Of a stretch of 64,000 nt of DNA, positions 44,158-53,420 are shown one piece after another (within the stretch, counting starts at the first letter, position 1; each line of letters starts with the position of its first letter). The notes beneath the pieces were generated by a model. That model was not told where the DNA came from. It saw only the letters and a list, made by a program, of their open reading frames with translations, and did no database searches. The stretch is from positions 62,001 to 126,000 of the forward strand of contig NZ_SMKZ01000014.1 in NCBI RefSeq assembly GCF_004349065.1. The letters are read 5' to 3'. The translations under genes were made by a program, and so were the position numbers. The stretch comes from Jiangella asiatica. Its GTDB lineage: Bacteria > Actinomycetota > Actinomycetes > Jiangellales > Jiangellaceae.

Positions 44158-45180
44158 CTACGGAGCGCGCAAGCCCGGCGCCGGCCCGGTCGAGGCGCGC
44201 ACCACCAGATCAGGCGCGAACAGGAGCTCCGACCGCTCCGGCGCGACGCCCGCGATCTGCTCCATGAGCGCGTTGACGGCCGCGGCGGACATCGCTGGCA
44301 CCGCCTGCCGGACCGTCGTCAGCGGCGGGTCCGTGAAGGGCATGAGCGGCGAGTCGTCGTAGCCGACCACTGACACGTCACCGGGCACGTCCAGACCGCG
44401 GTTGCGCACGGCGCGGACCGCGCCCAGCGCCATCAGGTCCGAGCCGCAGACGATGCCGGTGCAGCCGGCGTCCAGAAGCTGTTCGGCGCCGGCCCGGCCG
44501 CCTTCGACGGTGAAGAACGAGGTGGCGACGGCGTTCTCGACGGCCGGCGCGCCCGGCACCGCACGCAGCGCCCGGGTGAAACCCTCGATCTTGCGGGCGG
44601 CGGGCACGAACCGCCGTGGCCCGATGACCAGCCCGATCCGGGTGTGCCCGAGGGAGGCGAGGTGCCCGACCGCGAGCCCGGCGGCGGCGACGTCGTCGGT
44701 GGAGACGAACGGCGCGTCCAGCCCGGCGACGTACCCGTTCACCAGCACGACCGGCACGCCGAGCTCGCGCAGCCGGACGTAGCGGTCCGGGCTGGCGGTG
44801 CTGTCCGCGTGCAGGCCCGATACGAAAACGATGCCGGCGACGCCACGGTCGAGCAGCATGTCGACGTACTCGTCCTCGCTCACCCCGCCCGGCGTCTGGG
44901 TGCACAGCAGTGGCGTGTACTGGCGCTGGGCCAGGATGGTCTCGATGACCTGGACGAACGCCGGGAAGACGGGGTTCTCCAGCTCGGGGACGACGAGCCC
45001 GACCAGCCCTGCGCCAGTGGTGCGCAACCGGCTGGGACGCTCATAGCCGAGCAGGTCGAGCGCGGCGAGCACCGCCTGCCGGGTCTGCACGGCGACACCC
45101 GGCCTGGCGTTCAACACCCGGCTGACTGTCGCCTCGCTGACACCCGCGTGCGTGGCGACGTCGCTGAGCCGCACCGTCAT
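44158..45180 (-). CDS. LacI-family transcriptional regulator
   Basis: The 340-residue repressor has the N-terminal helix-turn-helix and hinge (RLSDVATHAGVSEATVSRVL, then NARPGVAVQTRQAVLAALD) and a periplasmic-binding-like sugar domain with LVGLVVPELENPVFPAF, GYVAGLDAPFVSTDD and SVVGYDDSPLMPFTDPPLTT. The effector is likely a sugar. It is divergent from the msiK-like ATPase gene, 205 bp away. That suggests control of a sugar transport function, but no clear LacI-type palindrome was found in the gap. Confidence 0.92.
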   Translation of the reverse strand: MTVRLSDVATHAGVSEATVSRVLNARPGVAVQTRQAVLAALDLLGYERPSRLRTTGAGLVGLVVPELENPVFPAFVQVIETILAQRQYTPLLCTQTPGGVSEDEYVDMLLDRGVAGIVFVSGLHADSTASPDRYVRLRELGVPVVLVNGYVAGLDAPFVSTDDVAAAGLAVGHLASLGHTRIGLVIGPRRFVPAARKIEGFTRALRAVPGAPAVENAVATSFFTVEGGRAGAEQLLDAGCTGIVCGSDLMALGAVRAVRNRGLDVPGDVSVVGYDDSPLMPFTDPPLTTVRQAVPAMSAAAVNALMEQIAGVAPERSELLFAPDLVVRASTGPAPGLRAP

Positions 45181-45233
45181 GGACGGACCGTACCGCGCTC
45201 CCGTCGCCTGCCGGCGCGGTGGGCAGCGGCCAC

Positions 45234-45247
45234 GTGACCTACGTCAC
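45234..45247 (+). promoter_or_regulatory. CRP-like site upstream of the msiK-like gene
   Basis: GTGACCTACGTCAC fits GTGA-N6-TCAC and differs by one base from the site at 48858. A second inverted repeat ACGTCAC-N6-GTGACGT (45241-45260) overlaps it. Its centre is about 46 bp before the expected transcription start. Confidence 0.6.
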
Positions 45248-45252
45248 GCCTG

Positions 45253-45280
45253 GGTGACGTGTCGCGGCTCACCATATAGT
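45253..45280 (+). promoter_or_regulatory. Candidate promoter of the msiK-like gene
   Basis: GGTGAC (45253-45258) and TATAGT (45275-45280) are separated by 16 bp, followed by a leader of about 100 bp to the ATG at 45386. Confidence 0.5.
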
Positions 45281-45385
45281 GTCTCGTAACACCCGCAACC
45301 CAGTGGAAACCTGCGGGACAACTGAATACCCCGTCCACTTCACTACGGATCGTCCGGCACGTACCTGCCGGTGAAGGGAAGCACG

Positions 45386-46507
45386 ATGGCCACGGTCACG
45401 TACGACAAGGCAACCCGGATCTACCCGGGAACCGACAAGCCAGCGGTCGACAGTCTCGATCTCGCCATCGAGGACGGGGAGTTCCTGGTCCTCGTCGGCC
45501 CGTCCGGCTGCGGGAAGTCCACCAGCCTTCGCATGCTCGCCGGCCTCGAAGAGGTCGACGGCGGCTCCATCCGCATCGGTGACCGCGACGTCACGCACAT
45601 GCCGCCGAAGGACCGCGACATCGCGATGGTGTTCCAGAACTACGCGCTTTACCCGCACATGTCGGTCGCCGACAACATGGGTTTTGCCCTGAAGATCGCC
45701 GGCACGCCGAAGGACGAGATCCGCCGCCGCGTCGGTGACGCCGCCAAGCTGCTCGACCTGGCCGAGTACCTCGACCGCAAGCCGAAGGCCCTCTCCGGTG
45801 GCCAGCGGCAGCGCGTCGCCATGGGCCGGGCCATCGTGCGTGAGCCGCAGGTGTTCCTCATGGACGAGCCGCTGTCCAACCTGGACGCCAAGCTGCGCGT
45901 GTCCACGCGCACCCAGATCGCCTCGCTGCAGCGCCGGCTGGGCATCACCACCGTCTACGTCACGCACGACCAGGTAGAGGCCATGACCATGGGCGACCGC
46001 GTGGCCGTGCTCAAGGACGGCCTGCTGCAGCAGGTCGACAGCCCGCTGGGCCTGTACGACAAGCCGGCCAACGTGTTCGTCGCCGGCTTCATCGGCTCGC
46101 CGGCCATGAACATCGCGACCTTCGACGTCGCCGACGGCCGTGCCAAGCTCGGTGACGCCGACGTTGCGATCCCCAGCTCCATCAGTTCGCAGGTGGCCGC
46201 GGAGGGGTCCTCGACGGTCACCCTCGGCATCCGGCCGGAGTCGCTGATCCCGGCGTCGAGCGAGGACACCGGCGGCATCCCGGTGCTGGTGGACGTCGTC
46301 GAGGAGCTCGGCTCCGACGCCTACGTCTACGGCCGGCCCGCCGGCCCGGAGGCCGAGCAGCAGACCGAGAGGCTGCGCAGCGACCAGATCATCGCCCGCG
46401 TCGAGCCGCGCAACGCCCCGCAGAAGGGCGAGAAGATCACCTTCACGGTCCGGCCTGGCAGCGAGCACTTCTTCTCGGTCAAGACCGGGGAGCGTCTCGA
46501 CGCCTGA
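45386..46507 (+). CDS. msiK: ABC transporter ATP-binding protein, MsiK/UgpC type
   Basis: The 373-residue ATPase energises sugar import. Walker A is GPSGCGKST, the Q-loop lies in [13 protein letters not shown], the signature is [15 protein letters not shown], Walker B is [13 protein letters not shown] and the switch His is in [12 protein letters not shown]-terminal TOBE/OB domain (from about residue 240) marks the maltose/sn-glycerol-phosphate class. No permease or binding-protein genes are nearby. In Streptomyces a single orphan ATPase, MsiK, serves many sugar importers, and this gene fits that role. ATG 45386 has GAAGGGA upstream. CRP-like and LacI neighbours suggest carbon control. Confidence 0.92.
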   Translation: MATVTYDKATRIYPGTDKPAVDSLDLAIEDGEFLVLVGPSGCGKSTSLRMLAGLEEVDGGSIRIGDRDVTHMPPKDRDIAMVFQNYALYPHMSVADNMGFALKIAGTPKDEIRRRVGDAAKLLDLAEYLDRKPKALSGGQRQRVAMGRAIVREPQVFLMDEPLSNLDAKLRVSTRTQIASLQRRLGITTVYVTHDQVEAMTMGDRVAVLKDGLLQQVDSPLGLYDKPANVFVAGFIGSPAMNIATFDVADGRAKLGDADVAIPSSISSQVAAEGSSTVTLGIRPESLIPASSEDTGGIPVLVDVVEELGSDAYVYGRPAGPEAEQQTERLRSDQIIARVEPRNAPQKGEKITFTVRPGSEHFFSVKTGERLDA

Positions 46508-46528
46508 CAGGCTCACGTCCAGCACACG

Positions 46529-46572
46529 ACGATCAGCGCCTGGCCGGCTCCCGGCCGGGCGCTGATCGTTCT
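46529..46572 (+). terminator. Terminator after the msiK-like gene
   Basis: ACGATCAGCGCC and GGCGCTGATCGT form a 12-bp perfect stem continued by TGGCCGG/CCGGCCG pairing, followed by TTCTG. Confidence 0.75.
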
Positions 46573-46717
46573 GCGGCTCATGATCATGGTTGATTCGGTA
46601 GCGCCAGAACCCCACCGAACCACCCGCCAGCACGCCGCGCCGGCCCGTACCCACGCCGTCGCCATCCGCCCCACCCACGGGTGGTTCCGGGGGTCGTCGG
46701 GTGCGTGGCGGTCGGCG

Positions 46718-46803
46718 ACATCACCGGGCGTTCCCGCGCTCCACCAGGCCTACAAGCACGGTGAAGCACACACGATCCTCGTGATGTACCCGATCGTTGA
46801 TCA
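46718..46803. repeat. Palindromic intergenic repeat, copy E (type 2 arms, diverged)
   Basis: ACATCACCGGG (46718-46728) and CCTCGTGATGT (46777-46787) are the two arms; the core reads CACCAGGCCTACAAGCACGG. The right flank, read backwards, is TGATCAACGATCGGGT, matching the left flank of copy D. It lies in a 371-bp gap that otherwise holds only the terminator. Confidence 0.7.
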
Positions 46804-46878
46804 CGAGGCACAGCAGGCCCCGCCCCCTGATCTTCGATTACCCCTGGGCCACGCGCGGGGTGCGGGACAATCGTGGGC

Positions 46879-48147
46879 ATGGAGCTCCGGATCCTCGCCG
46901 CGCCGCGGGAGCAGCAGGCTCTGCTCGACCTGCCGTGGGACATGCCGCTGGAGCAGTGGCCCGAGTGGTACCTGGTGGCGCTTCCCCGCGGCATCTCGCG
47001 GCACGTCGTGCGCTTCACCCGGCTCGGCGGCAATGTCTACGCGTTGAAGGAGATCGTCAAGCCGTTCGCCGACCGTGAGTACCAGATGCTGCGCGACCTG
47101 GCCCGGCTGGACGTGCCGTCGGTCAAGGCGGTGGGCGTGGTCAGTGGCCGTGAGGCGCCCGACGGCACCTCGCTGGACTCCATCCTCGTCACCCGGCACC
47201 TGCAGTTCTCTCTGCCCTACCGGGCGCTGTTCGCCCGCATGATGCGCCGCGACACCGTCGACCGGCTGATCGACGCCCTGGTCGTGTTGATCGCCCGGCT
47301 GCACCTCACCGGGTTCTACTGGGGTGACTGCTCGCTGTCCAACACGCTGTTCCGTCGCGACGCCGGCGCGTTCGCGGCGTACCTCGTCGACGCCGAGACC
47401 GGCGAGCTGCACAACACTCTCAGCGACGGGCAGCGCGCGCACGACCTGGACACCGCCCGCACCAACATCGCCGGCGAGATGATGGATCTGCTGGCCGCGG
47501 GCCAGCTGGACGAAAGCGTCGACCCCATCGCGGTCAGCGACCAAGTGGCCGATCGGTACGAGGCGCTGTGGGCCGAGCTGACCGACTGGGAGGCCTTCGA
47601 CGTCAACGAGCGCTGGCGCATCGCCCGGCGGGTCGAACGGCTCAACGAGCTGGGCTTCGACGTCGACGAGCTCGACATCGTCACCGACATCGGCGGCCGC
47701 ACCATCAGGGTCCAGCCCAAGGTGGTAGACCCCGGCCACCACTCGCGGCGGCTGCTGCGGCTCATCGGCATCGACGCACAGGAGAACCAGGCGCGCCGGC
47801 TACTCAACGACCTCGACACCTACGCGGCCGTCACCGAGCAACAGGGCGAGGACGAGGAGATCGTCGCCAATGCCTGGGTGCTCGACTCCTACGAGCCGGT
47901 GCTGCGTGCGATCCCGCGCGAGCTGCGCGGCAAGCTGGAGGGCCCGGAGATCTACCACGAGGTCCTCGAGCACCGCTGGTACCTCTCCGAGCACCTCGGG
48001 CACGACGCCGGCCTGGAAGAGGCCGCCCGCGACTACGTCGAGAACGTGCTGCGCCACAAGCCCGATGAGCTGGCGATCCTCGGCGGCACCGCGGCCGAGC
48101 CCGACGCTACCCAGCCGTTCCGCATCCTCTGGAACGACCTGCAGTAG
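46879..48147 (+). CDS. DUF4032 family protein (kinase-like N-terminus)
   Basis: The 422-residue protein starts with a lipopolysaccharide-kinase-like fold: VVRFTRLGGNVYALKEIVKP as the ATP-lysine region, LIARLHLTGFYWGDCSLSN as a catalytic-loop-like HxxGxxxxDxxxxN variant, and AYLVDAETGEL as a DxE-type metal site. The C-terminal DUF4032 domain follows from about residue 200. The family is conserved in actinobacteria without a known substrate. Two starts, GTG 46873 and ATG 46879, are possible. A bidirectional hairpin follows about 220 bp downstream. Confidence 0.85.
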   Translation: MELRILAAPREQQALLDLPWDMPLEQWPEWYLVALPRGISRHVVRFTRLGGNVYALKEIVKPFADREYQMLRDLARLDVPSVKAVGVVSGREAPDGTSLDSILVTRHLQFSLPYRALFARMMRRDTVDRLIDALVVLIARLHLTGFYWGDCSLSNTLFRRDAGAFAAYLVDAETGELHNTLSDGQRAHDLDTARTNIAGEMMDLLAAGQLDESVDPIAVSDQVADRYEALWAELTDWEAFDVNERWRIARRVERLNELGFDVDELDIVTDIGGRTIRVQPKVVDPGHHSRRLLRLIGIDAQENQARRLLNDLDTYAAVTEQQGEDEEIVANAWVLDSYEPVLRAIPRELRGKLEGPEIYHEVLEHRWYLSEHLGHDAGLEEAARDYVENVLRHKPDELAILGGTAAEPDATQPFRILWNDLQ

Positions 48148-48237
48148 CCGTTGCGCCGCAGCCTACCTCCAGTCATGCCACCTTACGGTGCTGCGCGCGG
48201 GCACATGACCTCTGGGAACGGGAAGCGGCACCACACC

Positions 48238-48342
48238 ATGCGTACCCGCCGGCGTGCCGCGCTGGCAGCGTGCGCGCCCGGGGCTGCCCTGATCATGGCG
48301 GCCGGCACCCCGGAGCGCCGCGTAGCGGCGCCGCCGCGCTGA
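48238..48342 (+). pseudogene. Possible signal-peptide remnant, 34 codons
   Basis: A short frame with a GGGAAG ribosome site reads MRTRRRAALAACAPGAALIM and stops 15 codons later. It resembles the start of an exported protein that lost its body. It may equally be chance. The rest of the 48148-48444 gap contains only the terminator. Confidence 0.25.
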
Positions 48343-48363
48343 CCGATCCCGGCGAACGCAAGC

Positions 48364-48408
48364 CACCCGCTCCACCTGGACTGCCTGACAGGTGGAGCGG
48401 GTGTTCGC
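48364..48408. terminator. Bidirectional terminator between DUF4032 and YCII genes
   Basis: CACCCGCTCCACCTG and its exact complement form a 15-bp stem with a 10-base loop (48379-48388), followed by TTCGCCGTTCT on the plus strand. It serves two convergent genes. Confidence 0.8.
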
Positions 48409-48444
48409 CGTTCTGGGGCCGGGCCCGCGACGCGGCGGTGCCGC

Positions 48445-48831
48445 TCAGCCGAGTCGATGTGGGGTGTCGCCTCGGACGGCGGTCGTGACCTCCTCGTCGA
48501 CCGGGCGGATCTCCACCGCCCCGCCGACGCCGCACGGAATCCGGCCGGCGATCTCCTTGGCCTCATCGAGCGAGTCGCACTCGACGAGGTAGTAGCCGGC
48601 CAGCAGCTCTTTGGCCTCGAGGAACGGCCCATCGGTGACGGTGGCGGTCCCGCCGCGCTCCAACATCCGGACCGTCGTGGCCGCCGACGGGTCGCGCAGC
48701 GCGGCGGAGCTGAGCACTGCCCCGGCGGCGTCGAGCTCGCGGAAGAGGGTGACGTGCCCCTGGAGTCGCCCCTCCGGGTCCGGATCGGGGCCGGCACCAG
48801 GGTTGTTGTAGATGAGCATCAGGTACTTCAC
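48445..48831 (-). CDS. YCII/DGPF-domain protein
   Basis: The 128-residue protein begins MKYLMLIYNNPGAG and contains TVTDGPFLEAKELLAGYYLV and LDEAKEIAGRIP. This is the DGPF pattern of YCII-related dimeric alpha-beta proteins that are often encoded next to ECF sigma factors; none is present here. Biochemical role unknown. A palindromic CRP-like site lies 24 bp upstream of its start in the region shared with the divergent efflux pump. Confidence 0.88.
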   Translation of the reverse strand: MKYLMLIYNNPGAGPDPDPEGRLQGHVTLFRELDAAGAVLSSAALRDPSAATTVRMLERGGTATVTDGPFLEAKELLAGYYLVECDSLDEAKEIAGRIPCGVGGAVEIRPVDEEVTTAVRGDTPHRLG

Positions 48832-48854
48832 GGTTCACACTCTCTCACGACATC

Positions 48855-48874
48855 GATGTGACCCACGTCACATC
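48855..48874. promoter_or_regulatory. CRP-like palindrome between YCII and the DHA2 transporter
   Basis: GATGTGAC-CCAC-GTCACATC has perfect 8-bp arms and contains TGTGA-N6-TCACA, the full CRP consensus. It sits in the 123-bp divergent gap and could serve both genes. Confidence 0.75.
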
Positions 48875-48954
48875 GCTTGTGCTCACAGTGATGTCGAGGA
48901 CGCGATGCCGGCCGCGACGTCTCAGGCGACACCACCATCGAGAGAGGGACTTCC

Positions 48955-50535
48955 GTGACGACCACATCCTTCGCGGCCCCCGAGGTCCGCGCCGGCAAGC
49001 GCGAATGGATCGGCCTCGCCGTCCTGGCGCTGCCCACGCTACTGCTCGCCCTGGACATGAGCGTGCTGTACCTGGCGCTGCCGCACCTCGCCGCGGACTT
49101 GCAGCCGACCAGCACCCAACTGCTCTGGATCACCGACATCTACGGCTTCATGGTGGCCGGCTTCCTGATCACGATGGGGACGCTGGGCGACCGGATCGGC
49201 CGCCGCAAGCTCCTGATGACCGGCGCGGTCTTCTTCGCCGCCGCCTCCGTCCTCGCGGCATACTCCACCAGCGCCGAGATGCTCATCGCCACCCGCACCG
49301 TGCTGGGCATCGCCGGCGCGACGCTGATGCCGTCGACTCTCGGCCTGATCACCAACATGTTCACCAACCCGAAGCAGCGCGGCGTCGCGATCGCGGTCTG
49401 GATGAGCTGCTTCATGGGCGGCACCGCCCTGGGCCCGGCCATCGGCGGCATCCTGCTGGAGAGCTTCTGGTGGGGCTCGGTGTTCCTGCTGGGCGTTCCG
49501 ATCATGGTGCTGCTGCTGGCCACCGGCCCGGTCCTGCTGCCGGAGCACCGCAATGCCGAAGCCGGCCGGATCGACCTGGCCAGCGTCGCACTCTCCCTGG
49601 GCACCATCCTCCCGGTCATCTACGGCCTGAAGGAGCTGGCCAAGGACGGCCCGTCCACCACGTCGCTGGGCGCCATCGCCGTCGGCGTCGCCGTGGGTGT
49701 CGCGTTCGTCCGCCGTCAGCTGCGGCTGTCGGACCCGCTGCTGGACCTGCGGCTGTTCGCCAACCGCCGTTTCACCTCCGCACTGGGCATCTTCTCCGTC
49801 GGCGGCTTCGCGATGGGCGGCATGTTCCTCTTCGTCAGCCAGTTCCTGCAGCTCGTCGAGGGCCTGTCCCCGCTGGAGGCGGGGCTGTGGCTGGTGCCGC
49901 CCGCGGTCGCGATGATCGGCGGGACGATGTTCGGACCGGCCCTGAGCCAGCGGCTCGGTGCCGGCCGGGTGATCGGCGGCGGGATGGCCATGGCTGGCAT
50001 CGGCCTGGCGGTGATGACCCAGGCCGGCGCCACCGGCGGGCTGGGCCTGATCGTGGCCGGACTCGTGACCGCGACCGTGGGCCTGGGCCCGGGCGCCGCG
50101 CTGACCGCCGACATCGTCGTCAGCGCCGCCCCGCCGGAGAAGGCCGGCTCGGCCGCGTCGGTCTCGGAGACCAGCGGCGAGTTCGGCATCGCGCTGGGCA
50201 TCGCGGCCCTGGGCAGCCTCGGAACCGCGATCTACCGTTCCGAGCTCACCGTTCCCGCGGGCACCCCGGCGGAGGTCGCGGCCACCGCCGAGGACACGCT
50301 GGCCGGTGCCGTCGCCGCCGCGCCGCAGCTGCCGCCCGAGGTGGCCGTGCCGCTGCTCGACGCCGCCCGGGATGCCTTCATGAGCGGACTGAACGTGGTG
50401 GCCGGAGTCGGCTCCGTGGCGATGCTCTGCTTCGCCGTGGTCGGGGTGTCCCTGTTCCGCCGGTTTCAGGCCACGACGGAACCTGTCGAGGACGGGCCCG
50501 AGATTCCTGAGGAAACTCTCATCGAAGCCGCCTAG
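48955..50535 (+). CDS. MFS drug efflux transporter, DHA2 (EmrB/QacA) family, 14 TM
   Basis: The 526-residue protein has about fourteen helices. WIGLAVLALPTLLLALDMSV, LLWITDIYGFMVAGFLITMG and TLGDRIGRRKLLM are the helix 1-3 signatures of DHA2 proton antiporters, and motif C appears near GGTALGPAIGGILLE. It pumps cationic or hydrophobic drugs out of the cell in exchange for protons. GTG 48955 has AGAGAGGG nine bases upstream. No TetR gene is adjacent; a CRP-like palindrome lies about 80 bp upstream. Confidence 0.92.
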   Translation: MTTTSFAAPEVRAGKREWIGLAVLALPTLLLALDMSVLYLALPHLAADLQPTSTQLLWITDIYGFMVAGFLITMGTLGDRIGRRKLLMTGAVFFAAASVLAAYSTSAEMLIATRTVLGIAGATLMPSTLGLITNMFTNPKQRGVAIAVWMSCFMGGTALGPAIGGILLESFWWGSVFLLGVPIMVLLLATGPVLLPEHRNAEAGRIDLASVALSLGTILPVIYGLKELAKDGPSTTSLGAIAVGVAVGVAFVRRQLRLSDPLLDLRLFANRRFTSALGIFSVGGFAMGGMFLFVSQFLQLVEGLSPLEAGLWLVPPAVAMIGGTMFGPALSQRLGAGRVIGGGMAMAGIGLAVMTQAGATGGLGLIVAGLVTATVGLGPGAALTADIVVSAAPPEKAGSAASVSETSGEFGIALGIAALGSLGTAIYRSELTVPAGTPAEVAATAEDTLAGAVAAAPQLPPEVAVPLLDAARDAFMSGLNVVAGVGSVAMLCFAVVGVSLFRRFQATTEPVEDGPEIPEETLIEAA

Positions 50536-50578
50536 CGCGTCGGCTACGTCCCGGACACCTCGCTGCTACCTTGCGTTC

Positions 50579-51340
50579 ATGACGGACCCTGCCGGTCGTC
50601 ACCGGACGATCGTCCCCGCGTTCTCGCAGGACGATCCCCGGTACGCGATCGGCAGGGTCCTGCTGGTGGTGTGCGCGGCCGTCATGACGCTTCACGTCGT
50701 GGCGGTCGCGGCCCGCAGCCTCATCCGTCCAAGCCCCGGCACGTTGGCCGACATCCTTGCCCTCCTGAACGCTGCGCAGGAACGCTCCGTTGCGAGCTGG
50801 TGGACGGCCGCGCTGCTGGTCGCTTCCTGCGCGACCGCCACCGTCGTCGCCCGGCTGGCCGCCGACAGCCAGGCGACGGCGCGCGTGTCGAGGTCATGGC
50901 TGGTCCTGGCCGTCGTCTTCGCACTCCTCTCTTTCGACGAGGTCGTCTCCCTGCACGAGCGCGGTGCCCGGTGGACGGCGTCGGTGTTCGACACCGGTTC
51001 CCTGCTGGCGTCCCTCGGATGGACCATCCCGGCCGCCGCGGTCATCGTCGCCTCCCTTCTCGTCCTGATCCCCGCGTTCCGAGCAATCCCGTTCCGGCCC
51101 CGCGGCATCATCGTCGGGGGCCTAGCGCTGTCGATCGCGGGCGCGTTGGGCATGGAGGTCGTGAACGTGCTCCTCACCGAGGTCGGCGTCCGCTACCTGT
51201 GGCGGCATCTCGTGATGGCCGTCGAGGAGGCAGCGGAGATGACCGGCGTCGTGATGATCCTGCTCGGCATGCTGAGCGCGGTGCGGGCGAGCTCGGCGAA
51301 CGGCCGCCTGACCCTGGCCTACGACGACGTCAGCCGCTGA
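50579..51340 (+). CDS. Integral membrane hypothetical protein
   Basis: The 253-residue protein has about six hydrophobic helices, among them VLLVVCAAVMTLHVVAVAA, SWLVLAVVFALLSFDEVVSL, IPAAAVIVASLLVLIP and IIVGGLALSIAGALGMEVVN. SFDEVVSLHERG between helices is a conserved-looking acidic loop. Similar proteins are seen in actinobacteria without assigned function. It lies 43 bp after the efflux pump on the same strand and may be its operon partner. Its 3' end overlaps the convergent rRNA methyltransferase gene by 11 bp. Confidence 0.65.
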   Translation: MTDPAGRHRTIVPAFSQDDPRYAIGRVLLVVCAAVMTLHVVAVAARSLIRPSPGTLADILALLNAAQERSVASWWTAALLVASCATATVVARLAADSQATARVSRSWLVLAVVFALLSFDEVVSLHERGARWTASVFDTGSLLASLGWTIPAAAVIVASLLVLIPAFRAIPFRPRGIIVGGLALSIAGALGMEVVNVLLTEVGVRYLWRHLVMAVEEAAEMTGVVMILLGMLSAVRASSANGRLTLAYDDVSR

Positions 51341-52148
51341 GGCCGGACCGCTGCCGCGACGCCTCGTACAGCACGACCGTCCCGGCAGCGGCGGCGTTGA
51401 GCGAGCTGGCGCTGCCGCCCATCGGGATGCGCACCACGACATCGCAGGCCTCGTGCCAGGCGCGGCTCATGCCGGCGGTCTCGTTGCCGACGACCACGAC
51501 GACCGGCCCGGTCAGCGGCGCCTCCGGCAGGTCGACCGTGCCGGACTCGTCCGTTCCGAGAACGATCACGGGCACCCCGGCACGCCGTCGCTCGTCCACC
51601 CATGACAACAGGGGCGCCTGCGAGGCGAGCCGGACGACGGGGAGGGCGAAGACCGACCCTGTGCTCGCCCGGACCGACTGCGGATCCCATACGTCCGCCG
51701 CGTGGCCGGTCGTCACCAGGGCGTGGGCACCCAGCGCGTCCGCGGACCTGGCCAAGGAGCCGATGTTGCCCGGGCTGCCCGGCCGATCGAAGACCACGAC
51801 CAGCGAGTCGGGGCTGGACGGCAGCCGCGAGAGGTCGTCGTCGGGCCGGCGCACGACCGCGAGGAGCTCCGGAACCCCGTCGGCGCGCTCGCCCAGCTCC
51901 GCGAGGAGCTCCGGCGCGACCTGGACCACCGGGGCCAGCCCTGCCGCCAGCAGCTCCTTGGCCCAGGCCGACGGGTTCGGACGGCCGTCGAACAGCAGCG
52001 TCCGGAACGTCAGGCCGGACTCGGCGGCCACGGTGATCGGGCGCACGCCCTGGACGATCAGCTCACCGGCGGCGTTGCGCTTGGCACGGTTGGTGAGCAG
52101 GGCCCGCCACTGCTGGAAGGTCGCGTTGCGGCGCTCGACCCGTCTCAC
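51330..52148 (-). CDS. SpoU/TrmH-family RNA 2'-O-methyltransferase
   Basis: The 272-residue protein has a substrate-binding N-domain and a C-terminal SPOUT knot. LVVVFDRPGSPGNIGSLARS is motif 1, VVVVVGNETAGMS motif 2, and VRIPMGGSASSLNAAAAG motif 3. Its GTG overlaps the stop of the acyl-CoA dehydrogenase (GTGA), so the two are co-transcribed. A second SPOUT enzyme, rlmB, is only 1.3 kb upstream in the same direction. The RNA target is not evident from the sequence. Confidence 0.9.
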   Translation of the reverse strand: MRRVERRNATFQQWRALLTNRAKRNAAGELIVQGVRPITVAAESGLTFRTLLFDGRPNPSAWAKELLAAGLAPVVQVAPELLAELGERADGVPELLAVVRRPDDDLSRLPSSPDSLVVVFDRPGSPGNIGSLARSADALGAHALVTTGHAADVWDPQSVRASTGSVFALPVVRLASQAPLLSWVDERRRAGVPVIVLGTDESGTVDLPEAPLTGPVVVVVGNETAGMSRAWHEACDVVVRIPMGGSASSLNAAAAGTVVLYEASRQRSGLSG

Positions 52149-53293
52149 TGCCCCTTCTCCAGGCCGCGGCTGACGACCATCCGCTGGATCTGGTTGGTCC
52201 CCTCGAAGATCTGCATGACCTTGGCCTCGCGGAAGTACCGCTCCACCGGGAAGTCGCGGGTGTAGCCGGCGCCGCCGAGGACCTGGACGGCGTCGGTGGC
52301 GACCCGCATGGCGTTGTCGGTGGCCACCAGCTTCGCGACGCTGGCCTGGTGCCGAAACGGCATGTCGGCGTCGCGGCGCCGGGCGGCGACGACGTAGAGC
52401 GCGCGGCCGCTCTCGACCGCCGCGGCCATGTCGGCCAGCAGGAACCCGAGGCCCTGGTGCCCGATGATGGGCCGGCCGAACTGCTCGCGCCCGCGGGCGT
52501 AGTCGATCGCCGCGTTCAGCGCCGCCTGGGCCAGCCCGGTCGCGATGGCCGCGACCCCGAGCCGGCCGGAGTTGAGCGCCCCCAGCGCCAGCCCGAAGCC
52601 GTCGCCCTCGTGACCGATGCGCCGCTCCTCCGGCACCAGGACGTCGTCGAGGTGCAACACGGTGGTAGGCGAGGCGGTCAACCCGAGCTTGCGCTCCGGG
52701 GCGCCGAACGACAGCCCGGACGCGTCGGCCGGCACCAGGAAGCAGGAGATGCCACGGGGCCCGTCGTCGGAGGTGCGGGCGAAGACGGTGTAGAAGTCGG
52801 CCACGCCACCGTGGGTGATCCAGGCCTTCGTGCCGGTCAGCCGGTAGCTGTCGCCGTCGCGGACCGCCCGGGTGGACAGTGCCGCGGCGTCGGAGCCGGC
52901 CTGCGGCTCGGACAGGCAGTACGCACCCAGCAGCTCGCCACCGATCATGTCCGGCAGCCAGCGCTTGCGCTGCTCCGGCGTGCCGTGACTGGCCAGCGGC
53001 CAGCAGGACAGCGTGTGCACGCTGACGGTGAGCGCCACCGTCGCCCAGCGCTCGGCCAGCTCCTCCAGGACCTGCAAGTAGACCTCGTACGGCTGCCCAC
53101 CGCCGCCGAGCGACTCGTCGTAGGGCAGGCCGAGCAGTCCGATGCGGCCGATGGTGCGGACGAGGTCACGGGGATACTCACCCGCGTCCTCGGCGTCGTC
53201 GGCGCGCGGACGCAGCTCACGATCGGCGATCTCGCGGACCAGGCCGACCAGATCGGCGGCCTCCGGGGTAGGCAGCATGCGCTCAACGGACAC
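52145..53293 (-). CDS. Acyl-CoA dehydrogenase
   Basis: The 382-residue flavoprotein oxidises acyl-CoA thioesters. LLGAYCLSEPQAGSDAAAL and YRLTGTKAWITHGGVADFY are the two PROSITE-type signatures; the C-terminal QVLGGAGYTRDFPVERYFREA and IFEGTNQIQRMV are intact, the Glu of FEGTNQ being the usual catalytic base. GTG 53293 has GGAGGT eight bases upstream; the longer frame would be unrelated to the family. It sits between rlmB and a SpoU methyltransferase, an unusual place for a lipid or branched-chain oxidation gene. Confidence 0.95.
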   Translation of the reverse strand: MSVERMLPTPEAADLVGLVREIADRELRPRADDAEDAGEYPRDLVRTIGRIGLLGLPYDESLGGGGQPYEVYLQVLEELAERWATVALTVSVHTLSCWPLASHGTPEQRKRWLPDMIGGELLGAYCLSEPQAGSDAAALSTRAVRDGDSYRLTGTKAWITHGGVADFYTVFARTSDDGPRGISCFLVPADASGLSFGAPERKLGLTASPTTVLHLDDVLVPEERRIGHEGDGFGLALGALNSGRLGVAAIATGLAQAALNAAIDYARGREQFGRPIIGHQGLGFLLADMAAAVESGRALYVVAARRRDADMPFRHQASVAKLVATDNAMRVATDAVQVLGGAGYTRDFPVERYFREAKVMQIFEGTNQIQRMVVSRGLEKGQ

Positions 53294-53420
53294 GGTTCGG
53301 GTACCTCCACGGCTCGCGCCGGCCAGGGATCGCCCGGCGCGACGTAGGTCGTCAAGACGCGGCCGGCCCACAGCGGAAGAGGCGGTGACCGCACCACACC
53401 GCGAGCCGGCGAGCCACAGC

